A stretch of 5,394 nt of DNA, taken from Gammaproteobacteria bacterium (GTDB lineage Bacteria > Pseudomonadota > Gammaproteobacteria > SZUA-229). Below are positions 1-5,394 of this stretch, in pieces. A program made the position numbers and the translations under genes. The notes beneath the pieces were generated by a model, which saw only the letters and a program-made list of their open reading frames with translations, was not told the DNA's origin and ran no database searches. Each line of letters starts with the position of its first letter. Position 1 is the first letter of the stretch. The stretch spans positions 1 through 5,394 of the forward strand of contig JAOUQA010000173.1 in NCBI GenBank assembly GCA_029879605.1, written 5' to 3'.

Positions 1-503
1 GGTATTTTACTGATCATACGGATGTTGATGTTGTAAGTGCACATGGTGAAATTATTGATGAGTACGATAATGTTCTTCAGAAATGTTTCTCCCATAAATT
101 TAATTTGCTGCGTTACGCAGAGGGTAACTGTGTTCTTGTTCAACAATCAACCTTTTTTAGGGCGAATATATTTAAGGAAATAGGCGGTTTCAATAAAGAT
201 AATCGCATTTCATGGGATGGGGAATTAATGGTCGATATGGCATTAAATAATGCGAGATTCGACCGACTTCATAGATATTGGTCGAAGTTCAGAGTTTATG
301 GTGAGTCTATAAGTGGCTCAGGCGCCTTTTTGGAAAAGGCGGCCGTTGAGCATGCTCGAATTGCCGGTAAAATTGGATTAACTGATATTGGTGCTGGCAA
401 AAAGAAAATCTATTGGTTGTTGTCACGATTAAGTGACCCGGTTCTACTGTTGCTTAGGGTTATTGATGGCCTAAGGCATGGTCGTCGTGTAATTTCATCC
501 TGA
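1..503 (+). CDS. Glycosyltransferase family 2, C-terminal part (5' end outside window)
   Basis: The reading frame is open from base 3 to a TGA at 501-503 and gives 166 residues; the nucleotide-binding N-terminal half lies upstream of the window. Seen: VDVVSAHGEIIDEYDNV (residues 8-24), QQSTFFRANIFKEIGGFN (47-64), WDGELMVDMALNNARF (71-86) and a following KFRVYGESIS segment (95-104). This order matches the second half of family 2 (GT-A fold) glycosyltransferases of polysaccharide loci, where the QQ-T-FFR and WDGEL blocks line the acceptor side and the acidic residues near WDGEL are candidates for the catalytic base. The tail (about 137-156) is leucine-rich and could touch the membrane, but it is not a clear transmembrane helix. 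An in-frame TTG at 105 and other internal codons should not be taken as the start, because homology continues upstream. It probably adds one sugar to a lipid-linked repeat unit; donor and acceptor cannot be read from this part. It is co-directional with the sulfotransferase 5 nt downstream. Confidence 0.88.
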   Translation, partial: YFTDHTDVDVVSAHGEIIDEYDNVLQKCFSHKFNLLRYAEGNCVLVQQSTFFRANIFKEIGGFNKDNRISWDGELMVDMALNNARFDRLHRYWSKFRVYGESISGSGAFLEKAAVEHARIAGKIGLTDIGAGKKKIYWLLSRLSDPVLLLLRVIDGLRHGRRVISS

Positions 504-508
504 GTCTT

Positions 509-1204
509 GTGTTGTTTACTATGCTAAAAAGCCGAATAAAACATCTGCTTGGACAATATCCAATTTTGTTTTTTCCTATTTTTAAGTTTTTAGGAGATGG
601 GCGGAATCAAGTGCTTCTTTGCAATGATGATACTGAGATAGTTATAGAGGGATTTCCGCGTTCGGCAAATACATTTTCTGTTGTGGCTTTCATGCAGGCT
701 CAGTCCAGCCCGGTAAAAGTGGCTCATCATTTACATGTCGAGGCACAATTAATGTATGCAGCTAAAAGGGGTATTCCGGCTATTGCCCTGATTAGAACCC
801 CTGAAGACTCTTTTCGTTCATTGCTAATAAGACACCCGGAGTCAGCTCCAGACTGGATGATAGCCAGGTACATCAAATTTTATGCTGCTGTCAGAAAGCT
901 AGGTGATAAGTGTCTTGTCGTGAAATATGAAGACGTCATCGGTGATATGGGTGGCATTATTAGTCGTATAAATTCGCACTTTGGTACAAAATTTGATGTG
1001 CCCGTGCATGATGAGACAATGGTTAAAAGTGTCTTTAAAGAAATAGAGGCTATCAATCAGAGGATTTATCAGGGAAAGGAATCACATATAGGGCGTCCTA
1101 GTGAAGAGAGAAAACAGCTGGCAAAGGAAATCGACTTTTCTGGGCTTGAGGCGGAGATCAGTAAGGCTAATGCTTTATACGAGAGTATGACAAGTGCATG
1201 CTAG
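509..1204 (+). CDS. Small sulfotransferase-like protein (PAPS-dependent type)
   Basis: A 231-residue protein. Seen: a beta strand running into GFPRSANTF (residues 48-56), which occupies the place of the 5'-phosphosulfate-binding loop of sulfotransferases; LIRTPEDSFRSL (94-105), a 3'-phosphate-binding block with Arg96 and Ser104 eight residues apart as in known PAPS enzymes; and VVKYEDV (137-143), matching the usual later strand with acidic residues. AHHLH (72-76) offers histidines that might act in catalysis (inference). The N-terminal 30 residues are hydrophobic and basic, without a clear signal peptide. The likely role is moving sulfate from PAPS to a sugar hydroxyl of the glycan made by this locus; the substrate is unknown. 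The start is uncertain. GTG at 509 has only a weak GAG 4 nt before it, and ATG at 521 (227 residues) has no visible ribosome site. The protein is short for a sulfotransferase, but the core motifs are complete. Confidence 0.82.
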   Translation: MLFTMLKSRIKHLLGQYPILFFPIFKFLGDGRNQVLLCNDDTEIVIEGFPRSANTFSVVAFMQAQSSPVKVAHHLHVEAQLMYAAKRGIPAIALIRTPEDSFRSLLIRHPESAPDWMIARYIKFYAAVRKLGDKCLVVKYEDVIGDMGGIISRINSHFGTKFDVPVHDETMVKSVFKEIEAINQRIYQGKESHIGRPSEERKQLAKEIDFSGLEAEISKANALYESMTSAC

Positions 1205-1228
1205 TTAGTGTTTTGTTGCAATGTTAGC

Positions 1229-2140
1229 TTATTCGTCCCAGTCTTTATCGTTATAAAAAACGCTGGCAATTTCGTAAGTCTGTTCTTTTATAATGGCTAT
1301 TTCTTCTTTTGTTAGTCGATTTTTCCAGCTCCATCTATTCGATCTGCTATCGCGCTTTATTCCTTTTGAGGAATCTGCTTGAGTAAATGATCGCATTTTA
1401 TTCTCAATATTTTCCGAAAAATCAAGATTGAGTTTGGTATAGATTTTCTTGAATTCGTCAACAGGGTTCTCTGAAAGATCTTCGTGTCTTATATACAGCC
1501 AGTCTGGCCTATTTTTCTGGTATTGTATGATCATATAGTGAATCAGGTTCCACAGTAAAATTGCCTGGTCAACACTGCTCTTATTTTCTTTTGAATACTC
1601 TTCGATCTGATCTCGGTATTTCTCTAGGCGCTTCATTAACAATGGTTGTTCAATGAAATGGTTGAATGGATGTGACCAATCAGCAGCTTTAATGCTGCCC
1701 ACGAATGCGGCTGGGTGTCTAATTAGTATGATCGCATCCATGTTGAACCTGCGCGTTAGCCACTCTGCTGAGAAAAGCGCAATTGGGTCCTTCATAAGAG
1801 CGCGTTTATGCGTGGCCCTGTGTTGAAGGGTGAGAATATAATCTCTGGCTAGTTTGGCGCAATCCTTTAATGACGTAATGGATTTGGCCGCATCATATAG
1901 TGGGTATTTAAACTGTATGCATTCCTCTATGTCTTTTAAATATTCTTTTTCATTTATTTCGCAAATATATGTAAACCAGTGATCAAATTTTGCTTTACAT
2001 ACTATGGGTGTATGTTGAATGTTGAAAGGTTCATTTATATATGCAACAGAAGGGTGAAGTGCTATCATTTTTCCGGTCCAGCTAGAACCAGATCGGTGAG
2101 ATCCGGTAACAAGGATAGGTTTTTTATTGTTGGTAGTCAT
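1229..2140 (-). CDS. Sulfotransferase family protein (Sulfotransfer_1/3-like)
   Basis: With the ATG at 2140 this is a 303-residue protein. Seen near the N-terminus: VTGSHRSGSSW (residues 11-21), the glycine/serine-rich 5'-phosphosulfate-binding loop. KDPIALFSAEWL (117-128) follows, then ILIRHPAAFVGSIK (138-151), the 3'-phosphate-binding block with Arg141 and Ser149 eight residues apart. YIRHEDLSENP (216-226) and a C-terminal KRDSRSNRWSWKNRL block (262-276) complete the pattern of bacterial PAPS sulfotransferases acting on carbohydrates. It is soluble, with no signal peptide, so it would work in the cytoplasm on nucleotide- or lipid-linked sugars. It is the last gene of the minus-strand operon, 77 nt after the glycosyltransferase. 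An in-frame TTG at 2149 would add three residues (MTT), but ATG is preferred; neither has a clear ribosome site. It shares little with the plus-strand sulfotransferase beyond the two binding loops, so it is not a recent duplicate. The sulfated substrate is unknown. Confidence 0.88.
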   Translation of the reverse strand: MTTNNKKPILVTGSHRSGSSWTGKMIALHPSVAYINEPFNIQHTPIVCKAKFDHWFTYICEINEKEYLKDIEECIQFKYPLYDAAKSITSLKDCAKLARDYILTLQHRATHKRALMKDPIALFSAEWLTRRFNMDAIILIRHPAAFVGSIKAADWSHPFNHFIEQPLLMKRLEKYRDQIEEYSKENKSSVDQAILLWNLIHYMIIQYQKNRPDWLYIRHEDLSENPVDEFKKIYTKLNLDFSENIENKMRSFTQADSSKGIKRDSRSNRWSWKNRLTKEEIAIIKEQTYEIASVFYNDKDWDE

Positions 2141-2217
2141 TGTGGTCAATTCTACGGTAACACTATGGTTACTATTGGATCAAATTTTGTTATCTGGCAA
2201 CGTATTCAAGATACAGG

Positions 2218-3030
2218 TCAATTCTGGTTGAATTCTCTTGTTTTTAAAACGATCATATATTCGTAGAATGCCTGTAGCATGGCATAAGTAAATCCTGCTC
2301 TTCCGTCGAGAATCCCGCCTTTTATAAAATAAAGCAGCATGAATTTTATTAGTGGCCTGGCAGGGAGTCGATAAAAAATTTCTTTTTGGTGAAATCTTCT
2401 TTTGTTGAAGTCACTCTCTATGAAGGCTTTCAGGAAGCTGAACTTTTTATTGTGTTTCCTGTTTTCAGCTATTTGTTGTGCTTCAAATGTGCTATATGAG
2501 TTATGTCTATCGAGCCAGTGAGAGATGCCCTTGCTAAAAGGGTAATGATTGAGATACCCGTTAACATCTCCTACTGGACCATCTGGTATGGTGACAGGAT
2601 TAACAAGCCTCTCGTAACGGATATGAGCAGGCTTGAATAATCGTATATAGAATGCAGAGGCCTGGACATGTTTTAGCCACCTGTTCAGGAAAAAGTCTCT
2701 TCTTTGAACTCGGAATGCAATATTGTCTCCTGGTTGTTTGATGGCGCTAAGTAGTGAGTCTCTCAGTTTAGGAGACATGCGTTCGTCGGCGTCAATATAA
2801 AAGACCCATTCATGTTTGAAAGGAATGTTTTGCAGGCCCCAGTTTTGATGAGCAGACCAGTTGTCAAATTTCCTGCTGGTGATGGTTGCGCCTGCTGCTT
2901 CTGCAATTTCTAAGGTATTGTCATCAGATAAGGAGTCGTAAACATGGATATCGTCAGACCAGGATACACTCTCAAGGCAGCCTGGTAGGTCTTGCTGTTC
3001 GTTTTTGGTGAGTATTAATATTGAAATCAT
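2218..3030 (-). CDS. Glycosyltransferase family 2, WaaE/KdtX-like
   Basis: A complete 270-residue protein, a normal length for the family. Seen: ISILILTKNEQQDLPGCLES at the N-terminus, the first strand of the GT-A nucleotide-binding fold; VYDSLSDDNT (30-39), the counterpart of the usual DSxSxDxT loop; YIDADERM (78-85), carrying the DxD-type metal and nucleotide-sugar site (Asp80, Asp82); HWLDRHNSYSTFEAQ (171-185); and YRLPARPLIKFMLLYFIKGGILDGRAGF (from 220), the typical basic and hydrophobic C-terminal segment that probably rests on the inner membrane. The closest known architecture is the lipopolysaccharide-core beta-1,4-glucosyltransferase group (WaaE/KdtX) and relatives in exopolysaccharide loci. 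The exact sugar cannot be assigned, and the context favours a repeat-unit glycosyltransferase rather than a core enzyme. The ATG at 3030 lies 2 nt after the methyltransferase stop, so translation is probably coupled; no strong ribosome site is seen. The VHE motif common in relatives is not present around residues 142-146 (LVNPV). Confidence 0.9.
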   Translation of the reverse strand: MISILILTKNEQQDLPGCLESVSWSDDIHVYDSLSDDNTLEIAEAAGATITSRKFDNWSAHQNWGLQNIPFKHEWVFYIDADERMSPKLRDSLLSAIKQPGDNIAFRVQRRDFFLNRWLKHVQASAFYIRLFKPAHIRYERLVNPVTIPDGPVGDVNGYLNHYPFSKGISHWLDRHNSYSTFEAQQIAENRKHNKKFSFLKAFIESDFNKRRFHQKEIFYRLPARPLIKFMLLYFIKGGILDGRAGFTYAMLQAFYEYMIVLKTREFNQN

Positions 3031-3032
3031 GC

Positions 3033-3683
3033 TTACTTTATACCCCAGATAATCATTGATCTGGCTAGTGGCGGGATCCTGCCGACAGTGGTAAAACCTA
3101 TGTCTTTGAATTTGTATTCATCGAATAGAGCGGTAATAGTAGATTTAGAAAAAAACTTAATATGGCCGTAATCTCGAAGTGGATGCCAGTGTTCATCAAA
3201 GCTGTTTGTTAAAGCAAGGGCAAGGTTTTTCCAGTAGCCATGGAATGGCGTTGTCAATATGAAAACACCCCCCGGCTTTAGTGAATAATACGCGTTTTCT
3301 ATTAATTTTCTTGGCAATAGCAGATGCTCTATTACCTCTATGGATATGGCTGCATCATATCTAGACTGATAGCTATCATCAAGGGGCAGTGTTATGTCGT
3401 GCTGCTCAAACATTAAGTTGTCATTGTGCTGTTTGGCCATTTCAATGCCTGAAAGGCTGTGGTCTATGCCCTTGGCCTGATAGCCGTGCGTGGCCAATAA
3501 TCCTGTGAATGAACCGTTGCCGCAGCCGATATCTAAAACTGATATACATTGGTGTTGTTTTAGAATCGATAGCACAGGATCCAGTACAAATTTATGCACT
3601 TCGGTATGTTCACTTGTATCCCAGATAAATTCGTCTGCTGAAGCTGCGAGCAGCCTGTCTGTTTTGGGCTTATTTGAGCTCAT
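3033..3683 (-). CDS. Class I SAM-dependent methyltransferase (UbiG-like, Methyltransf_11/23 type)
   Basis: A 216-residue protein from the ATG at 3683. Seen: VLDIGCGNG (residues 49-57), the glycine-rich SAM-binding motif I; an acidic residue in GID (Asp74) that should bind the ribose hydroxyls; YDAAISIEVIEHLL (109-122), motif II with the EVIEH signature; and LKPGGVFILTTP (135-146), motif III. After this come HWHPLRDYGHIKFFSK (165-180) and an AdoMet-fold C-terminus. Such enzymes in polysaccharide loci often O- or N-methylate a sugar, but the acceptor cannot be read from the sequence. The frame is open further upstream to 3743, but those 20 extra residues would lie wholly inside the acetyltransferase gene. 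The ATG at 3683 has a good AGGAAA site and fits family length, so the shorter form is chosen. It overlaps the acetyltransferase end by 14 nt and stops 2 nt before the next gene. Confidence 0.9.
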   Translation of the reverse strand: MSSNKPKTDRLLAASADEFIWDTSEHTEVHKFVLDPVLSILKQHQCISVLDIGCGNGSFTGLLATHGYQAKGIDHSLSGIEMAKQHNDNLMFEQHDITLPLDDSYQSRYDAAISIEVIEHLLLPRKLIENAYYSLKPGGVFILTTPFHGYWKNLALALTNSFDEHWHPLRDYGHIKFFSKSTITALFDEYKFKDIGFTTVGRIPPLARSMIIWGIK

Positions 3684-4236
3684 GCTGTTTCCTGTCTTTG
3701 ATTTTTTTTGCGGGCATGCCTGCGTAAACGCTCCATGGCTCAAGGTCTTTTGATGTAACTGAGCCTAGCGCTAATACTGCTCCCTCTTTAATTGTGACGC
3801 CCGGTAAAACGCTAGAGCGAGCACAGATCCATGCATAGGCTTCTATAGTTATTGGTCTTGATATCATTGAAAAGGCTGGATCATCATAGTCATGTGAGGC
3901 GCCACATAAATAGGCATCCTGTGAAATTGTGGCGTGTGACATTATTGTGATTGTATCAGGGTTATAAATAATAGCTCCATCGGCGATGGCAACAACATCT
4001 TCACAAATAAGGTTCCATGGTGCCCAAATTTTCGATTTTGGATAAATATGGCAACCTGATCCCAATTTCGCACCAAACAGGCGTAACAACATGCTGCGCC
4101 ATACGTGAAAAGGGCGTGGAGAAGGGCGAAATAGCGTTATATAAAAAAAGCCCCATAACGATCTAGCTAGTCTATTGAGTAATGACATTGCTGGTTTTGA
4201 ATAAGGATCTTCTTTAACGACAGCTGATTTTTCCAT
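3670..4236 (-). CDS. WcaF-like sugar O-acetyltransferase (left-handed beta-helix, hexapeptide repeat)
   Basis: A 188-residue protein, the usual length for WcaF-type enzymes. Seen: an N-terminal helical part with LWGFFYITLFRPSPRPFHVWR (27-47, hydrophobic then basic); LLRLFGAKLGSGCHIYP (50-66); then hexapeptide-repeat turns of a left-handed beta-helix: WAPWNLICED (71-80), ISQDAYLCGASHDYDDPAF (104-122) and VLPGVTIKEGAVLALGSVTSKDL (143-165). It ends with the family hallmark PWSVYAGMPAKKIKDR (167-182). His115 in SHDY is the expected catalytic base of this acetyl-CoA-dependent family. It should O-acetylate a sugar of the repeat unit in the cytoplasm and probably acts as a trimer (family knowledge). 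Some turns are unusual, such as IEAYAWICA (131-139) where relatives commonly have IGDGAWVGA. The ATG at 4236 is 5 nt after the upstream glycosyltransferase stop; no clear ribosome site is seen, so coupling is likely. An internal Met17 is a weaker alternative start. Confidence 0.9.
   Translation of the reverse strand: MEKSAVVKEDPYSKPAMSLLNRLARSLWGFFYITLFRPSPRPFHVWRSMLLRLFGAKLGSGCHIYPKSKIWAPWNLICEDVVAIADGAIIYNPDTITIMSHATISQDAYLCGASHDYDDPAFSMISRPITIEAYAWICARSSVLPGVTIKEGAVLALGSVTSKDLEPWSVYAGMPAKKIKDRKQHELK
3688..3693 (-). promoter_or_regulatory. Ribosome binding site deciding the methyltransferase start
   Basis: On the minus strand the sequence reads AGGAAACAGC followed by ATG, so an AGGA core stands 6 nt before the ATG at 3683. 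It is the clearest Shine-Dalgarno site in the window. It lies inside the last codons of the acetyltransferase gene and argues against the longer methyltransferase reading from 3743. Confidence 0.75.
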
Positions 4237-4241
4237 GGCAT

Positions 4242-5393
4242 CTATGCGAGGTTAGTTTCGAGTAATTCTAGCAATTGTTGTGTTGCGTTGTGGACTTCGA
4301 AGCGATTTTGGTAACACGATAGTGCATTTTTTTGCATCGATTGTTTATCATCTTCTGACATTTCAAGCCATTTTGATATCAGTTCACAGGTACCATCTAA
4401 TGTGTCGTCAGCAATAATCCCTGCATTATCATTTTCCACTTCTTTGAAAATGTCGACTTTGTTAGAGATGAGAACGGGAATAGAGCATGCCATGGCTTCA
4501 ACCACGGATATACCAAAATTTTCCTGGTGTGATGGAAGAATAAAAGCATCTGAGGCATAGAAGGCGCCCCATTTGGTATCGCCTGTTATCATGCCGGTCC
4601 AGGTGACACGTTCGGCTATATTGTTAGAGCTGGCGAGCTGTTTTAGCTGGGTAATTAAACTGTCATCGCCCGGGCCGGCAAACACAAGGTGTAGGTCAGG
4701 ATGGTTGGTGGCGGCCTTTGCGAAGGCCTGAATCAGTAAATCACAACCTTTTTTCTGATGAATTCGGCCAAGAAAGAGCAGTAATTTTTTACCCTCTGTC
4801 TCCGGATACCGCTCGTGAAAGCAGGCTGTCTGGCTGGTTTTATCACCCGCAGGGGGATATATACCGATGGTAGTGACCAATTCTTTGGCTTTGTAGGGCG
4901 AAAATGACTTTTTGGCCTTAATTTTTTCCTGTTCGCAGGTAAAAATCACGCCTTTGGCCTCCCTTAATACGCGATATTCTGAGAGTAGCCAGTAGGGGTA
5001 TTTTGCCAGGTGTTTGGCGGGATAATAGGTTTTGAACCAGGGGTCTAGCATGCCGTGCGTATATGCAAAATAGGGTGTGTTGCTATTCTTCAGGGCCATA
5101 TGTGTCGCGATACTCGGGAAGCGCCAGAGGCCGTGCGTTATACATACATCGTAATTCCCGGCATTTTCCCTAATCCATTTGATCAGTCCAGAAGAGTAGA
5201 AATACCTGAATTTATGACCAAATGCATGCACAGGCACAGGGAAATTTCTGACCCAGTCGTCATCGGGATTATCCATTGAGGCGACTTCTACGGTATGGCC
5301 TAGAGCCGCAGCAATGGGTGAAAACTGCCTGACCCACTCGATGACGCCGCCAAGCTGTGGGTTAGTCGAGCAGATAATATTAAGTATACGCAT
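4242..5393 (-). CDS. Glycosyltransferase family 4 (GT-B fold)
   Basis: A 383-residue protein, full length for the family, starting at an ATG that ends one base inside the right edge; its promoter and ribosome site lie outside. Seen: MRILNIICSTNPQLGGVIEW (1-20), the first Rossmann strand with the GG loop; YDVCITHGLWRFPSI (81-95) and YTHGMLDPWF (111-120), acceptor-side loops; FLGRIHQKKGCDLLI (207-221), holding the Arg210 and Lys214/215 that bind the donor diphosphate; and HQENFGISVVEAMACSIPVL (289-308), the EX7E motif with Glu291 and Glu299, the retaining GT4 signature. It probably transfers a sugar with retention of configuration to the growing lipid-linked unit. The donor is not identifiable, and the HGLWRFPS and HGMLDPWF motifs are common to many exopolysaccharide GT4 enzymes. 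It may be the first gene of the operon or follow further genes outside the window. Its 5' half is richer in G+C (about 53-58% in most hand-counted 60-base lines) than the rest of the operon. Confidence 0.92.
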   Translation of the reverse strand: MRILNIICSTNPQLGGVIEWVRQFSPIAAALGHTVEVASMDNPDDDWVRNFPVPVHAFGHKFRYFYSSGLIKWIRENAGNYDVCITHGLWRFPSIATHMALKNSNTPYFAYTHGMLDPWFKTYYPAKHLAKYPYWLLSEYRVLREAKGVIFTCEQEKIKAKKSFSPYKAKELVTTIGIYPPAGDKTSQTACFHERYPETEGKKLLLFLGRIHQKKGCDLLIQAFAKAATNHPDLHLVFAGPGDDSLITQLKQLASSNNIAERVTWTGMITGDTKWGAFYASDAFILPSHQENFGISVVEAMACSIPVLISNKVDIFKEVENDNAGIIADDTLDGTCELISKWLEMSEDDKQSMQKNALSCYQNRFEVHNATQQLLELLETNLA

Positions 5394-5394
5394 G

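Noticed and set aside
1200..1228. Possible terminator hairpin between the converging operons (GCTAG at 1200-1204 with TTAGC at 1224-1228)
   Set aside because: The stem is only 5 bp with a G-T pair and a 19-nt loop, and there is no convincing T tract; it would not be a normal intrinsic terminator.
1981..2189. 12-nt direct repeat GATCAAATTTTG at 1981-1992 and 2178-2189
   Set aside because: About one 12-base match is expected by chance in a window of this size, the repeat is AT-rich, and one copy is inside a coding region; no attachment-site or insertion-element context.
2150..2217. Minus-strand promoter candidate (TTGCCA, 17 nt, CAATAG)
   Set aside because: The -10 match is poor, and AT-rich DNA gives such matches often; not strong enough to annotate.
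1979..2266. Open frame of 95 codons on the plus strand
   Set aside because: It lies antisense to the sulfotransferase and the glycosyltransferase end, has no recognisable domain and a cysteine/tyrosine-rich composition typical of shadow frames.
3490..3753. Open frame of 87 codons on the plus strand
   Set aside because: It is antisense to the well-supported methyltransferase and shows no motif.
5055..5279. Open frame of 74 codons on the plus strand
   Set aside because: It is antisense to the N-terminal half of the family 4 glycosyltransferase, with no motif or ribosome site.

Overview
This window is part of a polysaccharide biosynthesis locus (capsule, exopolysaccharide or O-antigen type). 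It is packed with seven protein-coding genes in two operons that converge head to head. The proteins (WcaF-type acetyltransferase, WaaE/KdtX-type family 2 glycosyltransferase, UbiG-like methyltransferase) and the short intergenic gaps suggest a Gram-negative bacterium, most likely a gammaproteobacterium. The two sulfotransferases would fit a marine or saline lifestyle, but that is inference. Hand counts on 60-base lines give roughly 23-58% G+C, mostly around 40%.

Plus strand, 1-1204: the C-terminal 166 residues of a family 2 glycosyltransferase, open at the left edge, are followed after 5 nt by a small sulfotransferase-like protein with the core motif GFPRSANTF.

Minus strand, reading from the right edge (5393) to 1229: a family 4 glycosyltransferase, a WcaF-like hexapeptide O-acetyltransferase, a SAM-dependent methyltransferase whose start overlaps the acetyltransferase by 14 nt, a WaaE-like family 2 glycosyltransferase, and a second, larger sulfotransferase. 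Gaps are +5, -14, +2 and +77 nt, so the first four genes look translationally linked. The last gene sits behind a somewhat larger AT-rich gap. The two operons end 24 nt apart, and I see no convincing terminator between them.

Together the genes would add sugars (three glycosyltransferases) and decorate them (O-acetyl, possibly methyl, and one or two sulfate groups). The notable feature is two unrelated-looking PAPS-type sulfotransferases, one ending each operon, which suggests a sulfated bacterial glycan. No polymerase, flippase, transporter, nucleotide-sugar synthesis gene, RNA gene, mobile element or CRISPR array is visible. No stretch over 300 bases lacks a gene. I did not find a radically new system; the best leads concern the sulfotransferase pair and some altered motifs.
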